This document shows, one piece after another, positions 6,276-14,664 of a stretch of DNA of 17,842 nt (within the stretch, counting starts at the first letter, position 1; each line of letters begins with the position of its first letter). The notes beneath the pieces are model-generated. The model made no database searches. It was not told where the DNA came from and saw only the letters and a list, made by a program, of their open reading frames with translations. The stretch covers positions 1-17,842 of the forward strand of contig JBLHKS010000144.1 in NCBI GenBank assembly GCA_047620505.1, in the 5' to 3' direction. This DNA is from JBLHKS01 sp047620505 (GTDB lineage Bacteria; Verrucomicrobiota; Verrucomicrobiia; Verrucomicrobiales; DEV007). Made by a program: the position numbers and the translations under genes.

Positions 6276-9200
6276 CTATCGCGCGAACTCCACTTTGCCC
6301 CACAGATTTGGGTGCAGCATGATCTCGCTCGGGATGTCGTCGACCAGCATCGTCGCGGGATTTGCCCAATAGGAACGGAGCTGGGTTTCAGTTCCTTCTG
6401 CATCGCCGAAGGTGACCCCGAAGTCAGCGCGAAGCTTTTCAGAGGGATAGAGGCCGAGCGCGGCGAGCGGGATCTTTGCATCGACTGTGTAGCCGCCGTT
6501 TGACGTGTTCACTTCGATTTGCCCTTCCAGCAGCTGCTGGACGTGATCGACCTTCGCGCCGCGCCATGGGGAGGTGAACTCGATCGGGTTTTCGCCGCCG
6601 GGTTTGTTGTGCTGATAGAGCACGGCGATCGCCTTGCCTTCGTGGGGCGCGATCATGAGGCGCTGATCTCCTTGGGCAGGCTCGCGGCGGTTTGGAGCGG
6701 CGGCGGGGTCGACTCCGATCTGGAGATCGACGGTGTCGCCAGTTGCGAAGAGCGTCGTCCAATCGCGGCCGTTGTTGATCCATGGCGACGGGTCCTGAAC
6801 GGCGTAGGTCAGATGCAGAAAGTCACCATCAACGGCGGCCTTCAGAGTGACTTTGAACTTGCCGCTCTGGTCCCAGCTGATTTCACCGGGTAGGCGGAAC
6901 GTCTTCTCCGTCTGCGTTTCCGCGAGCTTGCGCAGATTCCCGCGTTCTGCGGCTTCGACCTGCGATTGCGACACGGTGAACTCGCTGCTGATGCGCTGGG
7001 CTTCGGCGATGCCCTGCAGCTGATAAATGCGATACGGGCCGTGACCAATTTGGACATAGTATTTCCCGTCGTTGTTGGAACGCTCGAACATTCCGCCAAA
7101 AATTTCACCACCTAACCGATACTCATTTTTCTGATAACTCACCCGCACATCGGTGAAAGCTTCGTCGAGATAAATGCCGTCGGAGGTCAGCAGAAAACAG
7201 CGGCCGTGATTTCCGTTGAGAAAGAAAACGTCGGTCTCGTCATCGAACGGAGCCATCCCCAAGATCGCCATCGCGCCTTGCATGACGCCGGTTTCCGGCA
7301 AGGGCGCGTCGTGCGAGCCGTGGACGTTGCTCCACTGATTCGGGTAGGACCAAAGATGCTTGCCTTCGGCGTTATACGCATTCATCTCGGGATCGGAATT
7401 AAATATAAATCGGCCGAATCGATCGCGCGCGGTTGAGACGCCTTGGCGCTTGTTGCCGGGAGTCAGGCTGATGTCGGTGGCGCTGGTTTCAACCGCTTCA
7501 GCCAACGTGGGGTAATCCGGAATTTCGTTCGCCAGAAAACCGCGGGGCTTGATCTCAACGATTTTGACCTGCTCGCCAATCGCCGCCGGAAAACGGAAGG
7601 TGAGCGAATCCTGACGATGCCCCCAAGCGCCGTCGGCGAACTTCACACCTTCTTCGGTAAACGTGAATTCATCCTGCTGGGTTTCGCCATCGTCGTTGCG
7701 ATCCACCCAAAGCACACCAGCAACTCGACCGGCCCACGGTTTGCCTTGAGCGCCGCGACCGGGTTTCTCTTCTTTACGTTTAGCCGGCCACTTAGCATAG
7801 AACGCATCGATATAGGCTTGAGGCGGATCCCAGTTGCAGCCGTAGGCGAAATGATGCGTCCCACAAGCGGCGGCGATCTCGCGAAGCGTGCCGTCTTCGA
7901 GAACTTCCAACAGCAGCGCGATCTTTCCGCGCGCGCAGAGGAACCTCCGGCCAGCCTCACGGAAAAAGGAATAGCCGTGCGGATGGTAATGTTCGAAATG
8001 TCCTTCATCGAGCGCCATGATGTGAGTCGGTTTTGCTGCGCCGGTATCGATGTCGACATCCCAGAAACATCCAAGCCCAATCCAGCGACGCGCGTTCTCA
8101 GAATCGAAACCAGACCCATCGCCGCCGTAATGCGGAATGCCGAATTTTTCGTAGACGACCGCGCCTTTTTCCGGATCCCAAGCCATGACCCGCTTCGGAT
8201 TCCAGCGCTTCTCGGTGACCCAGAGTTTGCCGTCTGGACCAAACGCGAGCCCCGCCGGATTGACCATTCTTTCCGGATCGTAAGCGCCTTTGTAAGGACC
8301 GCCGGGCTCCCCAATCGACCCAAGCCGCTTGCCATCCGCGCTGAAGCGATGAACCTGATGGGTGGCGCCATCGCTGACCAGAAAATCGCCGTTTGGGGCG
8401 ACTGTCAGGCCGGTCAGGTCCATCTCGCCAGCGTCGAAAATTCGTTGATCGTCGTCGAGCCGGACGACCCGATCATCGGAAGCGGCGTAGACGTGTTCGC
8501 CAGCAGTTGCTAGGTGGCGCGGCTGTTTGAGCGCGTAGTGACCGGAGCCTTCGCCAGTCTCCGCATCGAAAACCAGTACGGAATCTTTGTCCCGCGAACC
8601 CACATAGATTCGGCCATTCGCGACCGAGAGCCCGCCGAGGTTGTAGCTCTTTAAATCCGGATGCGCCGAGCCGGGGCCGACTTCCATCGTGTCGGCGACG
8701 AAGGCACGTTGCTTGCCGGGAAACTCGACCACTTTGCCGGTCTTAAGATCATAACGAGACACAGTCAGCGTCCACGTTGCCTTCCAGTTATCGCTATTCC
8801 AATCGACGTCCTTCGAGCCGCCCCAACCGAAGCCGTCCTGAGCGCAGTAGAGATACTTTTCATCCACGGCAATCGCGTTATGCCCAATGCCGAATCCTTG
8901 TTGGTGTTCGTAGCCCTGAACGAAGTTTCCATCGGCATCGAGCGCCAGCAGCGCCCAACCACCTTCGGTAACCGGCGCGGCGAAGAAAATGTGCTCGCCA
9001 TTCGAAACTGCGTGTTGGAGCAGTCCATGATTGGGACCCCACGGCCGCAGATTCACGTCTTCGCCACCGCCAGCAAACGTCATCCGGAATTCTGGTTTGA
9101 TGCCCGGATGGGCGACGCCACTCCAGCGATAATTTCCGGGCGAAACGAGCATTCCGTTCTCATCGAGACCGTCCCAGATCGCTGTGTTTTTTCCGGCTCG

Positions 9201-11384
9201 AAAGTCGCGGCCGGAAACGAGATTTCGAACGCGATCGCCCGCCTCGTTTTCGATGACGAGCGATGCCTTGCCATCGAGCGGTTGGGTGAATTCGACGCGG
9301 ATCTGTTCTTTGCGTTCGGCGACGAGTTCTCGGTAGTTCGTCAGGTCGAACGGCGCCCAGCTGAGTGGGTCTTCGGAGAACGACGCGTGGATTGGTTGAT
9401 GATCAGTGAAACCCGTGCGCTCGCGCTGATTCGGGAGTTCGACGGAGACGGCGAGGCGGATTGAAGACCAGTCGCCCGCTGGCAGCTGAGCATTTGATCC
9501 GTCGATGATGAAGGCATCTTTGCCGTTGGCGACGCCGAACTTGAATTTGGTGGCGTTGTCAGGAACGCGGATGGCGATCTCTCGATCGCTAACGGCGACT
9601 GCGATCGGAATTCCGCCGGGGCGGCCCAATTCGTAAAAGTCGGCGTCGGTGAAATTGTTCGTAGCGGTGGCGTCTCGCCGCCGAGCAGCTGAAGAAAAGT
9701 TGGACGGCGGCGAGACGCCACCGCTACCTAACTGTAACTTCACCAATCGTTGCTTGCCCGCCTCTAACACGATAACGCGATCTCCTGACACGGCCACCAT
9801 TTTTGGTTCAACGAGTGACTCAAAGCTCGCAAGAACCGCCTCTTTCTCCAGCGAATCGAAGAGCTGCACGCGACCATTTGCGGCATCGCTGACGACAAAC
9901 CGTTTACCATCGCTATGGATGAATATCTCGTCTCCGAAGCCGTCGATCCGCTTCACTTCCTGCCAGCCGTTTTCGCTCTGACGAAGGACGACAACCGCAC
10001 CGCGATCCGCCGCGAGAAGGTGTTCGGCAAACCATGCCAAGCTCGTGCAACTCTCCAAACCGGGCAACGTCACCGCAGCCGCGTTATCGCCGATGTGCCC
10101 ATCCGCCGACAGACTGAACTCCATCGCCTTGCCATCTGGTTCGGTCGCAAGCAGCCGCAACTGCCCTTGCGAATTCGTGAACGCGGTTGAGGCGTAGATC
10201 GTCTCGCTGAGAGTAAACCCGCCTCTGATCCCGCGCGATTCCAGATGCGCCCATCCACTCTCATCGATGAACGGGCCATGAGATTTCTGCGTGTTGCCGT
10301 AGTGGTTTTTGAGGAAGCAAACCGTCTTCCCGCCTAACACGACTGGCTGAGTTGTGTGATACGGCTCGACATCGCCGAGCGTGAACGGCGTCTCCGATGA
10401 ATTGGCCCAGCGCAGACTCCCCTTCGGCGTCCAGATCGCGCCACTGGCATCCAAGGCGAGCGCGGTCAAGCCGTGCATCGGCCCGATCCGGCGAACGACT
10501 TTGAACTGCGTTTCGGCTTCCTGCCATTGCAATAACTGGACCACGCCTTTGGTCCCGGAAACCGCGAAGAGGTCGTCCCGAACATGAACCAGACCGGCAC
10601 CGTGTTCGATGTCGACGCTGCGCGGCAGGTAACCGATGAACGAACCCGACGCTCCTCCCAGCACAACACCGGGGTCAGGATCGAACTGTGCGTTGTAGCG
10701 ATGAATCGTGCCATGATAGCCGTGCGAATACCAGAAATCGCCGATCTTCTGAACCCGGGCGCCGCCAAACGAACGCGGGTAACCCGCAAGCGGCTTTCCG
10801 TCTTTCCACGCAAAGACCCCCTCGTTCGCGAACCCAAAAACGACGCCGTCTTCGTCGACGAACAATTGCCGCAGCTGCGCCTCAGTTTTGACGATGCTCG
10901 TCCGCGCGCCGGTCTCGCCGTCTAGCCACAACACCTCGCCTGCATCGAAAATCGCGACACGTCTCAGAAACGCGCTCGACGACAACACCTCCGCGTTTCC
11001 CTCGATCCTCTCCGCCTTCGTGCCGGGCTCCGCCTCGATCGAAAGTCGGTAGAGATCTTTCCCGAACAGGAACAGCAGGTGCTGGCCGGCGAGCGTCATC
11101 TGATCACGGAGTTTGTTATTGAAATCCGGCAACTCGAACGTCGCGAGCAAACGTCCGTCGAGGGCGTAATGATTGAGCTGAGTCGATCCTCCGCGTTCCC
11201 AGATTGTATTGTCGGCATCCAACACAGGCCCTATTCCACAAGCTGGCTTTTCGGAAAACGTCGCGAGCGTTTCGCCAGAGTCGCCGGAGTTCGCGATCAC
11301 GCCTTCAAAACTCAGTTCCGCCGCGTGGGCCGCGGAAATACCAATAAGGGAAACTAAGATAAGAGAGTGGAGATTCATGGGCAT
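6276..11384 (-). CDS. Secreted 1702-residue beta-propeller protein with FlgD-like Ig and CBM9/DOMON domains
   Basis: A signal peptide is clear: MNLHSLILVSLIGISAAHA with cleavage before AELSF; the track-independent alternative start is ATG 11378 (MNL). Residues about 25-560 are NHL/propeller-like repeats. Residues about 690-765 match an FlgD Ig-like domain (GKNTAIWDGLDENG...VSPGNYRW). A second propeller (about 780-1190) has NHL-type signatures (HALKQ..., VAPNGDFLVSDG, LAFGPDGKLWVTE). An EF-hand loop DRNDDGETQQDE lies near 1228. Residues about 1495-1702 fit a CBM9/DOMON sandwich (YTVDAKIPLAALGL, LRADFGVTFGDAEG, YWANPATMLVDDIPSE). Acts outside the cytoplasm; possible carbohydrate or heme binding, catalytic role unknown. 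It is 38 bp downstream of the cytochrome gene, so probably cotranscribed. Residues 553-575 are encoded by an inserted palindromic repeat. No Shine-Dalgarno seen. Confidence 0.92.
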   Translation of the reverse strand: MPMNLHSLILVSLIGISAAHAAELSFEGVIANSGDSGETLATFSEKPACGIGPVLDADNTIWERGGSTQLNHYALDGRLLATFELPDFNNKLRDQMTLAGQHLLFLFGKDLYRLSIEAEPGTKAERIEGNAEVLSSSAFLRRVAIFDAGEVLWLDGETGARTSIVKTEAQLRQLFVDEDGVVFGFANEGVFAWKDGKPLAGYPRSFGGARVQKIGDFWYSHGYHGTIHRYNAQFDPDPGVVLGGASGSFIGYLPRSVDIEHGAGLVHVRDDLFAVSGTKGVVQLLQWQEAETQFKVVRRIGPMHGLTALALDASGAIWTPKGSLRWANSSETPFTLGDVEPYHTTQPVVLGGKTVCFLKNHYGNTQKSHGPFIDESGWAHLESRGIRGGFTLSETIYASTAFTNSQGQLRLLATEPDGKAMEFSLSADGHIGDNAAAVTLPGLESCTSLAWFAEHLLAADRGAVVVLRQSENGWQEVKRIDGFGDEIFIHSDGKRFVVSDAANGRVQLFDSLEKEAVLASFESLVEPKMVAVSGDRVIVLEAGKQRLVKLQLGSGGVSPPSNFSSAARRRDATATNNFTDADFYELGRPGGIPIAVAVSDREIAIRVPDNATKFKFGVANGKDAFIIDGSNAQLPAGDWSSIRLAVSVELPNQRERTGFTDHQPIHASFSEDPLSWAPFDLTNYRELVAERKEQIRVEFTQPLDGKASLVIENEAGDRVRNLVSGRDFRAGKNTAIWDGLDENGMLVSPGNYRWSGVAHPGIKPEFRMTFAGGGEDVNLRPWGPNHGLLQHAVSNGEHIFFAAPVTEGGWALLALDADGNFVQGYEHQQGFGIGHNAIAVDEKYLYCAQDGFGWGGSKDVDWNSDNWKATWTLTVSRYDLKTGKVVEFPGKQRAFVADTMEVGPGSAHPDLKSYNLGGLSVANGRIYVGSRDKDSVLVFDAETGEGSGHYALKQPRHLATAGEHVYAASDDRVVRLDDDQRIFDAGEMDLTGLTVAPNGDFLVSDGATHQVHRFSADGKRLGSIGEPGGPYKGAYDPERMVNPAGLAFGPDGKLWVTEKRWNPKRVMAWDPEKGAVVYEKFGIPHYGGDGSGFDSENARRWIGLGCFWDVDIDTGAAKPTHIMALDEGHFEHYHPHGYSFFREAGRRFLCARGKIALLLEVLEDGTLREIAAACGTHHFAYGCNWDPPQAYIDAFYAKWPAKRKEEKPGRGAQGKPWAGRVAGVLWVDRNDDGETQQDEFTFTEEGVKFADGAWGHRQDSLTFRFPAAIGEQVKIVEIKPRGFLANEIPDYPTLAEAVETSATDISLTPGNKRQGVSTARDRFGRFIFNSDPEMNAYNAEGKHLWSYPNQWSNVHGSHDAPLPETGVMQGAMAILGMAPFDDETDVFFLNGNHGRCFLLTSDGIYLDEAFTDVRVSYQKNEYRLGGEIFGGMFERSNNDGKYYVQIGHGPYRIYQLQGIAEAQRISSEFTVSQSQVEAAERGNLRKLAETQTEKTFRLPGEISWDQSGKFKVTLKAAVDGDFLHLTYAVQDPSPWINNGRDWTTLFATGDTVDLQIGVDPAAAPNRREPAQGDQRLMIAPHEGKAIAVLYQHNKPGGENPIEFTSPWRGAKVDHVQQLLEGQIEVNTSNGGYTVDAKIPLAALGLYPSEKLRADFGVTFGDAEGTETQLRSYWANPATMLVDDIPSEIMLHPNLWGKVEFAR
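6527..6540. repeat. Palindrome CCAGCAGCTGCTGG, copy 1
   Basis: A perfect 14-bp palindrome inside the C-terminal domain coding sequence of the 1702-residue protein. It is followed by GACG, as is the copy at 14542. See the copies at 13182 and 14542 and the 12-bp core at 11869. Confidence 0.8.
9661..9727. repeat. Palindromic repeat element inserted in frame in the propeller protein
   Basis: Arms at 9661-9683 and 9705-9727 are perfect 23-bp complements (outer part GTAGCGGTGGCGTCTCGCC) around a 21-nt loop. Read through in the minus strand, it encodes a low-complexity stretch GSGGVSPPSNFSSAARRRDATAT that interrupts the propeller. The GGCGGCGAGACGCC core is of a kind I associate with dispersed palindromes in Verrucomicrobiota genomes, often carried inside coding sequences (from memory, not checked). 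This is the only copy in the window. Confidence 0.9.
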
Positions 11385-11422
11385 GGTTTTGGAAATTCAG
11401 ATGTGCTCGAGAAGCGAGGCTA

Positions 11423-14400
11423 CTACTTTAAGGATTTAATATACATCACCAACGACTCCACTTGCTCGTCGTTGAGGACGCCTTCGTAGATGGGCATGCC
11501 GGCTTCGCCCGTGACCGCGCCCTCGGCGACCTTCGCGGCGGGGGTGAGGATGGATTCGCGAAGCCAATCTTCGTCTGCAACGACCGTTTCCCCGGAACCG
11601 ATGATCTTGCGTTCGCTACCGAAGAGATGCTGCCACGTGGGGCCGCTTTTTCCTGCCATCGAGCCATCGGTGGAGTGGCAGGCCAAACAACCGAGCTGGG
11701 TATAGAGAATGGCTCCTTTCTCTGCGGTTGGTTTGGCCGGAGCTTTGGCGATCATGGGGCCCGCGGAGGTCAGATCCACCTCGTTGTCGGCAAACCCGTG
11801 TTCGGTCAGGTCGAAGCTGCGAAGGAGATGGGCCGTCAGGAAGGTCTGGTTTTTGATGGGCGTTTCGTCAGCAGCTGCTGTGTCGTAGCTGACTTCAAGT
11901 TGCATCACTTCGCGCATGTCCGGAATGCCGAGGAAGACACTGCGTTTGTCTTTGGACAACTCCGCCGAGGCGACGATCAGGTCTTCAGTTCCCGGTGTTC
12001 CGTCCAGCTTGAGGTTGGGGGATCCGTAGCCCTCCGTGCGTTTGTAATTCCAACGACGAACCCCGTACGACGCGGCTGAAGATGCCGATTCGTTGAGGGG
12101 GGCGGCGAAACTCAATAGAATACCACGCTTTTCAACACGCACGGAAGTTGGCACGGCCAGATTGGTGGTTGTGTCAGGGCGAATTCGGCCAAACCACGAA
12201 ACCTCCGTCGCGCTGGTTCCCCAAATTTTGAAACCGGTCAGGTAGAGCAGCCCATCAGCCGGATTGACCGCGCCCTTCAACAGCGGGGCGTCGATGCCGA
12301 CCGGCAATTCGGTGACGCCGCCTTGCGAAATCAACTCGTCCACATCGGTGTGAACCTGAAACAGTTTGGGTGGATGATAGGATAGTAGAATCGGCTGTTC
12401 GTTCAGCTGGCCCATCTTTGCTCCGCGCATCCAGACGATCGAGGTGGACGACGCACATGTCTGGTGCGGAATCCAAGTCAGGGGCGGGCTCACCGGGCGC
12501 TGCTTGTCCTCTTCCGTTCCCGGGTGGCCATAAAACGCGCCCTGCTGAGCGAAGATAACCGGGGTCGAGGGAACCCAATTTCCTTGTTGGTCGGAAACCG
12601 CGATCGCTCCAGTTTTTGCATCATGGCCGAGGAACGGCTGGCGAAATCCGCGCGCGACTTCGGTCACCGTTTTGCCGTCTGGCGAGATCCGCAGAATCGT
12701 TCCGGACGCGTTGCTGGATGAGTTCTGGCCCGGCTTGCAAACGAGGAAACTGCCGTCGGCCTCGACTTCAATCGCCGAGGCGTACTCGCGAGTCTCAGCC
12801 GTTTGCACGATCTGCGAACAGAACAGTTCGTGGTAGTCCGCCTCGCCGTTGTTATCGCGGTCGTGGAGCCGCCAGAGGCCGTTTCGGTCGAACACGAACA
12901 GCTCGCCGTCGCGCACTCGAAGGCCATGAGGTTCGTGAAGCCCGGACGTAAAACGGCTCCAGACGATCTCCGCCGAATCCGGTCGCAGGCCGTCGGCGAG
13001 CCAAACGTCGCCATCGAAGGTGACCATCGCTAACCGGCCATCTCGGAAGAAGTCGATGCCCGCTCCGCGAACGCCGCGATCCCACGGATTATGCAACGGA
13101 AGCGGAATCGCCTCGACGTTGAGCGCGCCTTCGGTTGGTGGGTTTGTCAGGGGCAGCCGCACGACTTCCGGCCAGCGCTTGCCAGCAGCTGCTGGCGCGG
13201 GTTGAGGTTCGATGGGCGTTTCCGGCTTGAAGATGATGGTCGTGGTCTGCGGAGTTGGCGAAGCCGGAATTCGGCAAACCAGATTGAATCCTTTCCGGTA
13301 AATCGAGCCGGGGCCCCGGACCTCAAAAGAATCCGGTTCCGATCCGTGCCCGGAAACGAGGAACTCCATCGTTTCCGGCAGGGCGGGAAGTTGCAAATGC
13401 CGCTCGAGACCTCCTTGGCTCAGGTTGAACGTTTCCCGACAGGACAAGCCTTCGAATTCATATTCAATCGCCACGCCCTCGCTCAAATCCACGCTAACCA
13501 ATTTACCGTGCTGAGGATCGAGACCGCCTCGCCCCACTTCCTTTTCGTTCGGCTGCGGCGGACGCGGATCGCGCATCTCAGCTGGGACCGTCAGGAGGTG
13601 ATCCTGAAAACCGGGGCCGCTCCAAGTAGCCGTCATCGACTGTCCGCCGCCGCGCTCGGTGAATTCGACTCGAACGGGATGCGCCCCAGCCTCTAACCGA
13701 ATCGTTGCCGGTGAATCCGGCCCGTTTGCGAGGACGAGTTGATCGTCGATAAATAGCTTAGCCCAGTTGTCAGCGGTCAGCGCAAATGTGTAATCGCCCG
13801 TCTCCGGCGTATCGAGTTGACCGTCAAAAATCATCACATAGTTGTCTTCTTTTCCTGCCTGATCGATGTCCATGAGGCCGCTCGGCAATTTCCCTTCCGC
13901 AGACGGTTCTTTCCCGGAAACATCGTTCGAATTGTTCACCCCTTCCCAAGATCGGTAAACGAGATCGCGAATTCCCCGATTGTCCGGAGCAACCGCGGGA
14001 TAGCGACTCGCCCCCGGCGCGATGCCATTATTGATCCACTTCTTACCCTTCGGTCGCGGTAAAGTATACTGCCCCATTCCAACTTTTTGCAAAACGTAAG
14101 GATAGCTGTTGACCGCCATGCTGTTATTCGTAAATGGCCCACCCTCCGCCTGCCAAACGGCGGCAACTCGCAGCAAATCGACATCCCACGCGAGGTAGAC
14201 GTTTTGCCCTAACGGAAACACAAGCGCTCGTGGCGTCAGGTTGTTGTCGCCCATCCCCTTCGCATCAACGACACACGAAAAGAACGGCATTTCCGGTTCA
14301 ATCCAGCGCTCCCACTGGCCTAGCTTCTTTTTCATCGATTGCGGCTCCTGCGCCGCCGCCTGAATGGAAACGAGGGCCGAGCAGAGACACGCGAGTCTCA

Positions 14401-14443
14401 TGACGAAGAGAAGAGTTGGTTTTGGGATTGATTCAGGAGTCAT
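11423..14443 (-). CDS. Secreted DUF6797/PA14/propeller/cytochrome c protein
   Basis: 1006 residues from ATG 14443. Alternative starts are ATG 14401, which directly begins a short signal peptide (MRLACLCSALVSIQAAAQ), ATG 14479 and TTG 14512; no ribosome binding site decides. The mature N-terminus (IEPEMPFFSCVVDAKGMGD, NLTPRALVFPLG) fits DUF6797. A PA14 domain (about 190-285; VMIFDGQLDTPETGDYTFALTAD, KLFIDDQLV) suggests sugar binding. A sugar-dehydrogenase-like propeller follows (about 470-770) with an EF-hand-type loop DRDNNGEADYHE near 527. The C-terminus is a class I cytochrome c: heme site CLACH near 918 and a likely axial methionine in GEAGMPIYEG near 983. Probably a periplasmic oxidoreductase that passes electrons through its own heme; substrate unknown. 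It is first in the likely operon with the 1702-residue protein. Confidence 0.93.
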   Translation of the reverse strand: MTPESIPKPTLLFVMRLACLCSALVSIQAAAQEPQSMKKKLGQWERWIEPEMPFFSCVVDAKGMGDNNLTPRALVFPLGQNVYLAWDVDLLRVAAVWQAEGGPFTNNSMAVNSYPYVLQKVGMGQYTLPRPKGKKWINNGIAPGASRYPAVAPDNRGIRDLVYRSWEGVNNSNDVSGKEPSAEGKLPSGLMDIDQAGKEDNYVMIFDGQLDTPETGDYTFALTADNWAKLFIDDQLVLANGPDSPATIRLEAGAHPVRVEFTERGGGQSMTATWSGPGFQDHLLTVPAEMRDPRPPQPNEKEVGRGGLDPQHGKLVSVDLSEGVAIEYEFEGLSCRETFNLSQGGLERHLQLPALPETMEFLVSGHGSEPDSFEVRGPGSIYRKGFNLVCRIPASPTPQTTTIIFKPETPIEPQPAPAAAGKRWPEVVRLPLTNPPTEGALNVEAIPLPLHNPWDRGVRGAGIDFFRDGRLAMVTFDGDVWLADGLRPDSAEIVWSRFTSGLHEPHGLRVRDGELFVFDRNGLWRLHDRDNNGEADYHELFCSQIVQTAETREYASAIEVEADGSFLVCKPGQNSSSNASGTILRISPDGKTVTEVARGFRQPFLGHDAKTGAIAVSDQQGNWVPSTPVIFAQQGAFYGHPGTEEDKQRPVSPPLTWIPHQTCASSTSIVWMRGAKMGQLNEQPILLSYHPPKLFQVHTDVDELISQGGVTELPVGIDAPLLKGAVNPADGLLYLTGFKIWGTSATEVSWFGRIRPDTTTNLAVPTSVRVEKRGILLSFAAPLNESASSAASYGVRRWNYKRTEGYGSPNLKLDGTPGTEDLIVASAELSKDKRSVFLGIPDMREVMQLEVSYDTAAADETPIKNQTFLTAHLLRSFDLTEHGFADNEVDLTSAGPMIAKAPAKPTAEKGAILYTQLGCLACHSTDGSMAGKSGPTWQHLFGSERKIIGSGETVVADEDWLRESILTPAAKVAEGAVTGEAGMPIYEGVLNDEQVESLVMYIKSLK
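11869..11880. repeat. Palindrome core CAGCAGCTGCTG
   Basis: A 12-bp perfect palindrome inside the cytochrome gene, the core of the 14-bp palindrome found at 6527, 13182 and 14542. Confidence 0.6.
13176..13195. repeat. Palindrome CCAGCAGCTGCTGG, copy 2, with shared flank
   Basis: The 14-bp palindrome is at 13182-13195 and extends to a 16-bp palindrome with its flanking G and C. The 20-nt string CGCTTGCCAGCAGCTGCTGG is identical to 14536-14555. It encodes the alanine-rich PAPAAAGKR linker between the N-terminal half and the propeller of the cytochrome protein. Confidence 0.8.
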
Positions 14444-14535
14444 GGCAAATAGGGCAGGCAGGACGCGGGCTTGCGTCATGAGCAATGCCGGTTCCGGCTG
14501 AAAAGTGGACAAATTTCGGCGCTCAGTGGTTGCAA

Positions 14536-14555
14536 CGCTTGCCAGCAGCTGCTGG
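14536..14555. repeat. Palindrome CCAGCAGCTGCTGG, copy 3, in the divergent intergenic region
   Basis: Same 20-nt string as 13176-13195, here in the 221-bp non-coding gap between the two divergent secreted-protein genes. No other clear promoter element was found in that gap. Confidence 0.75.
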
Positions 14556-14651
14556 ACGGAGTCGTGGGCCGCTGGCTGACGCGCTTTCGGATTGTTCAGA
14601 GTCAGATTGGTCCACCACCGGACAAAAAACTTGCGCGCATGGAATCGGTGC

Positions 14652-14656
14652 AGGAG
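14652..14656 (+). promoter_or_regulatory. Ribosome binding site AGGAG deciding the start of the LamG protein
   Basis: AGGAG lies 8 nt upstream of ATG 14665, and that ATG starts a good signal peptide. This rules out the 60-codon extension to ATG 14485. It is the only strong Shine-Dalgarno seen in the window. Confidence 0.8.
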
Positions 14657-14664
14657 CGATCAGA

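Noticed and set aside
6263..6276. GGCGCGAGCGCGCC hairpin at the end of the 1702-residue gene, as a terminator
   Set aside because: The stem overlaps the stop codon and no T-run follows on the minus strand; it may be only a GC-rich palindrome. It shares an 11-nt string CGAGCGCGCCT with 4391-4401, judged coincidental.
7443..8513. 356-codon plus-strand open frame inside the 1702-residue gene
   Set aside because: Fully antisense to a protein with clear domains and signal peptide; no recognisable motif. Long antisense frames are expected from the codon bias here. The same applies to 8661-9464.
14485..14664. 60-codon N-terminal extension of the LamG protein
   Set aside because: The extension is not protein-like, and the ATG at 14665 has AGGAG at the right distance and begins a signal peptide.
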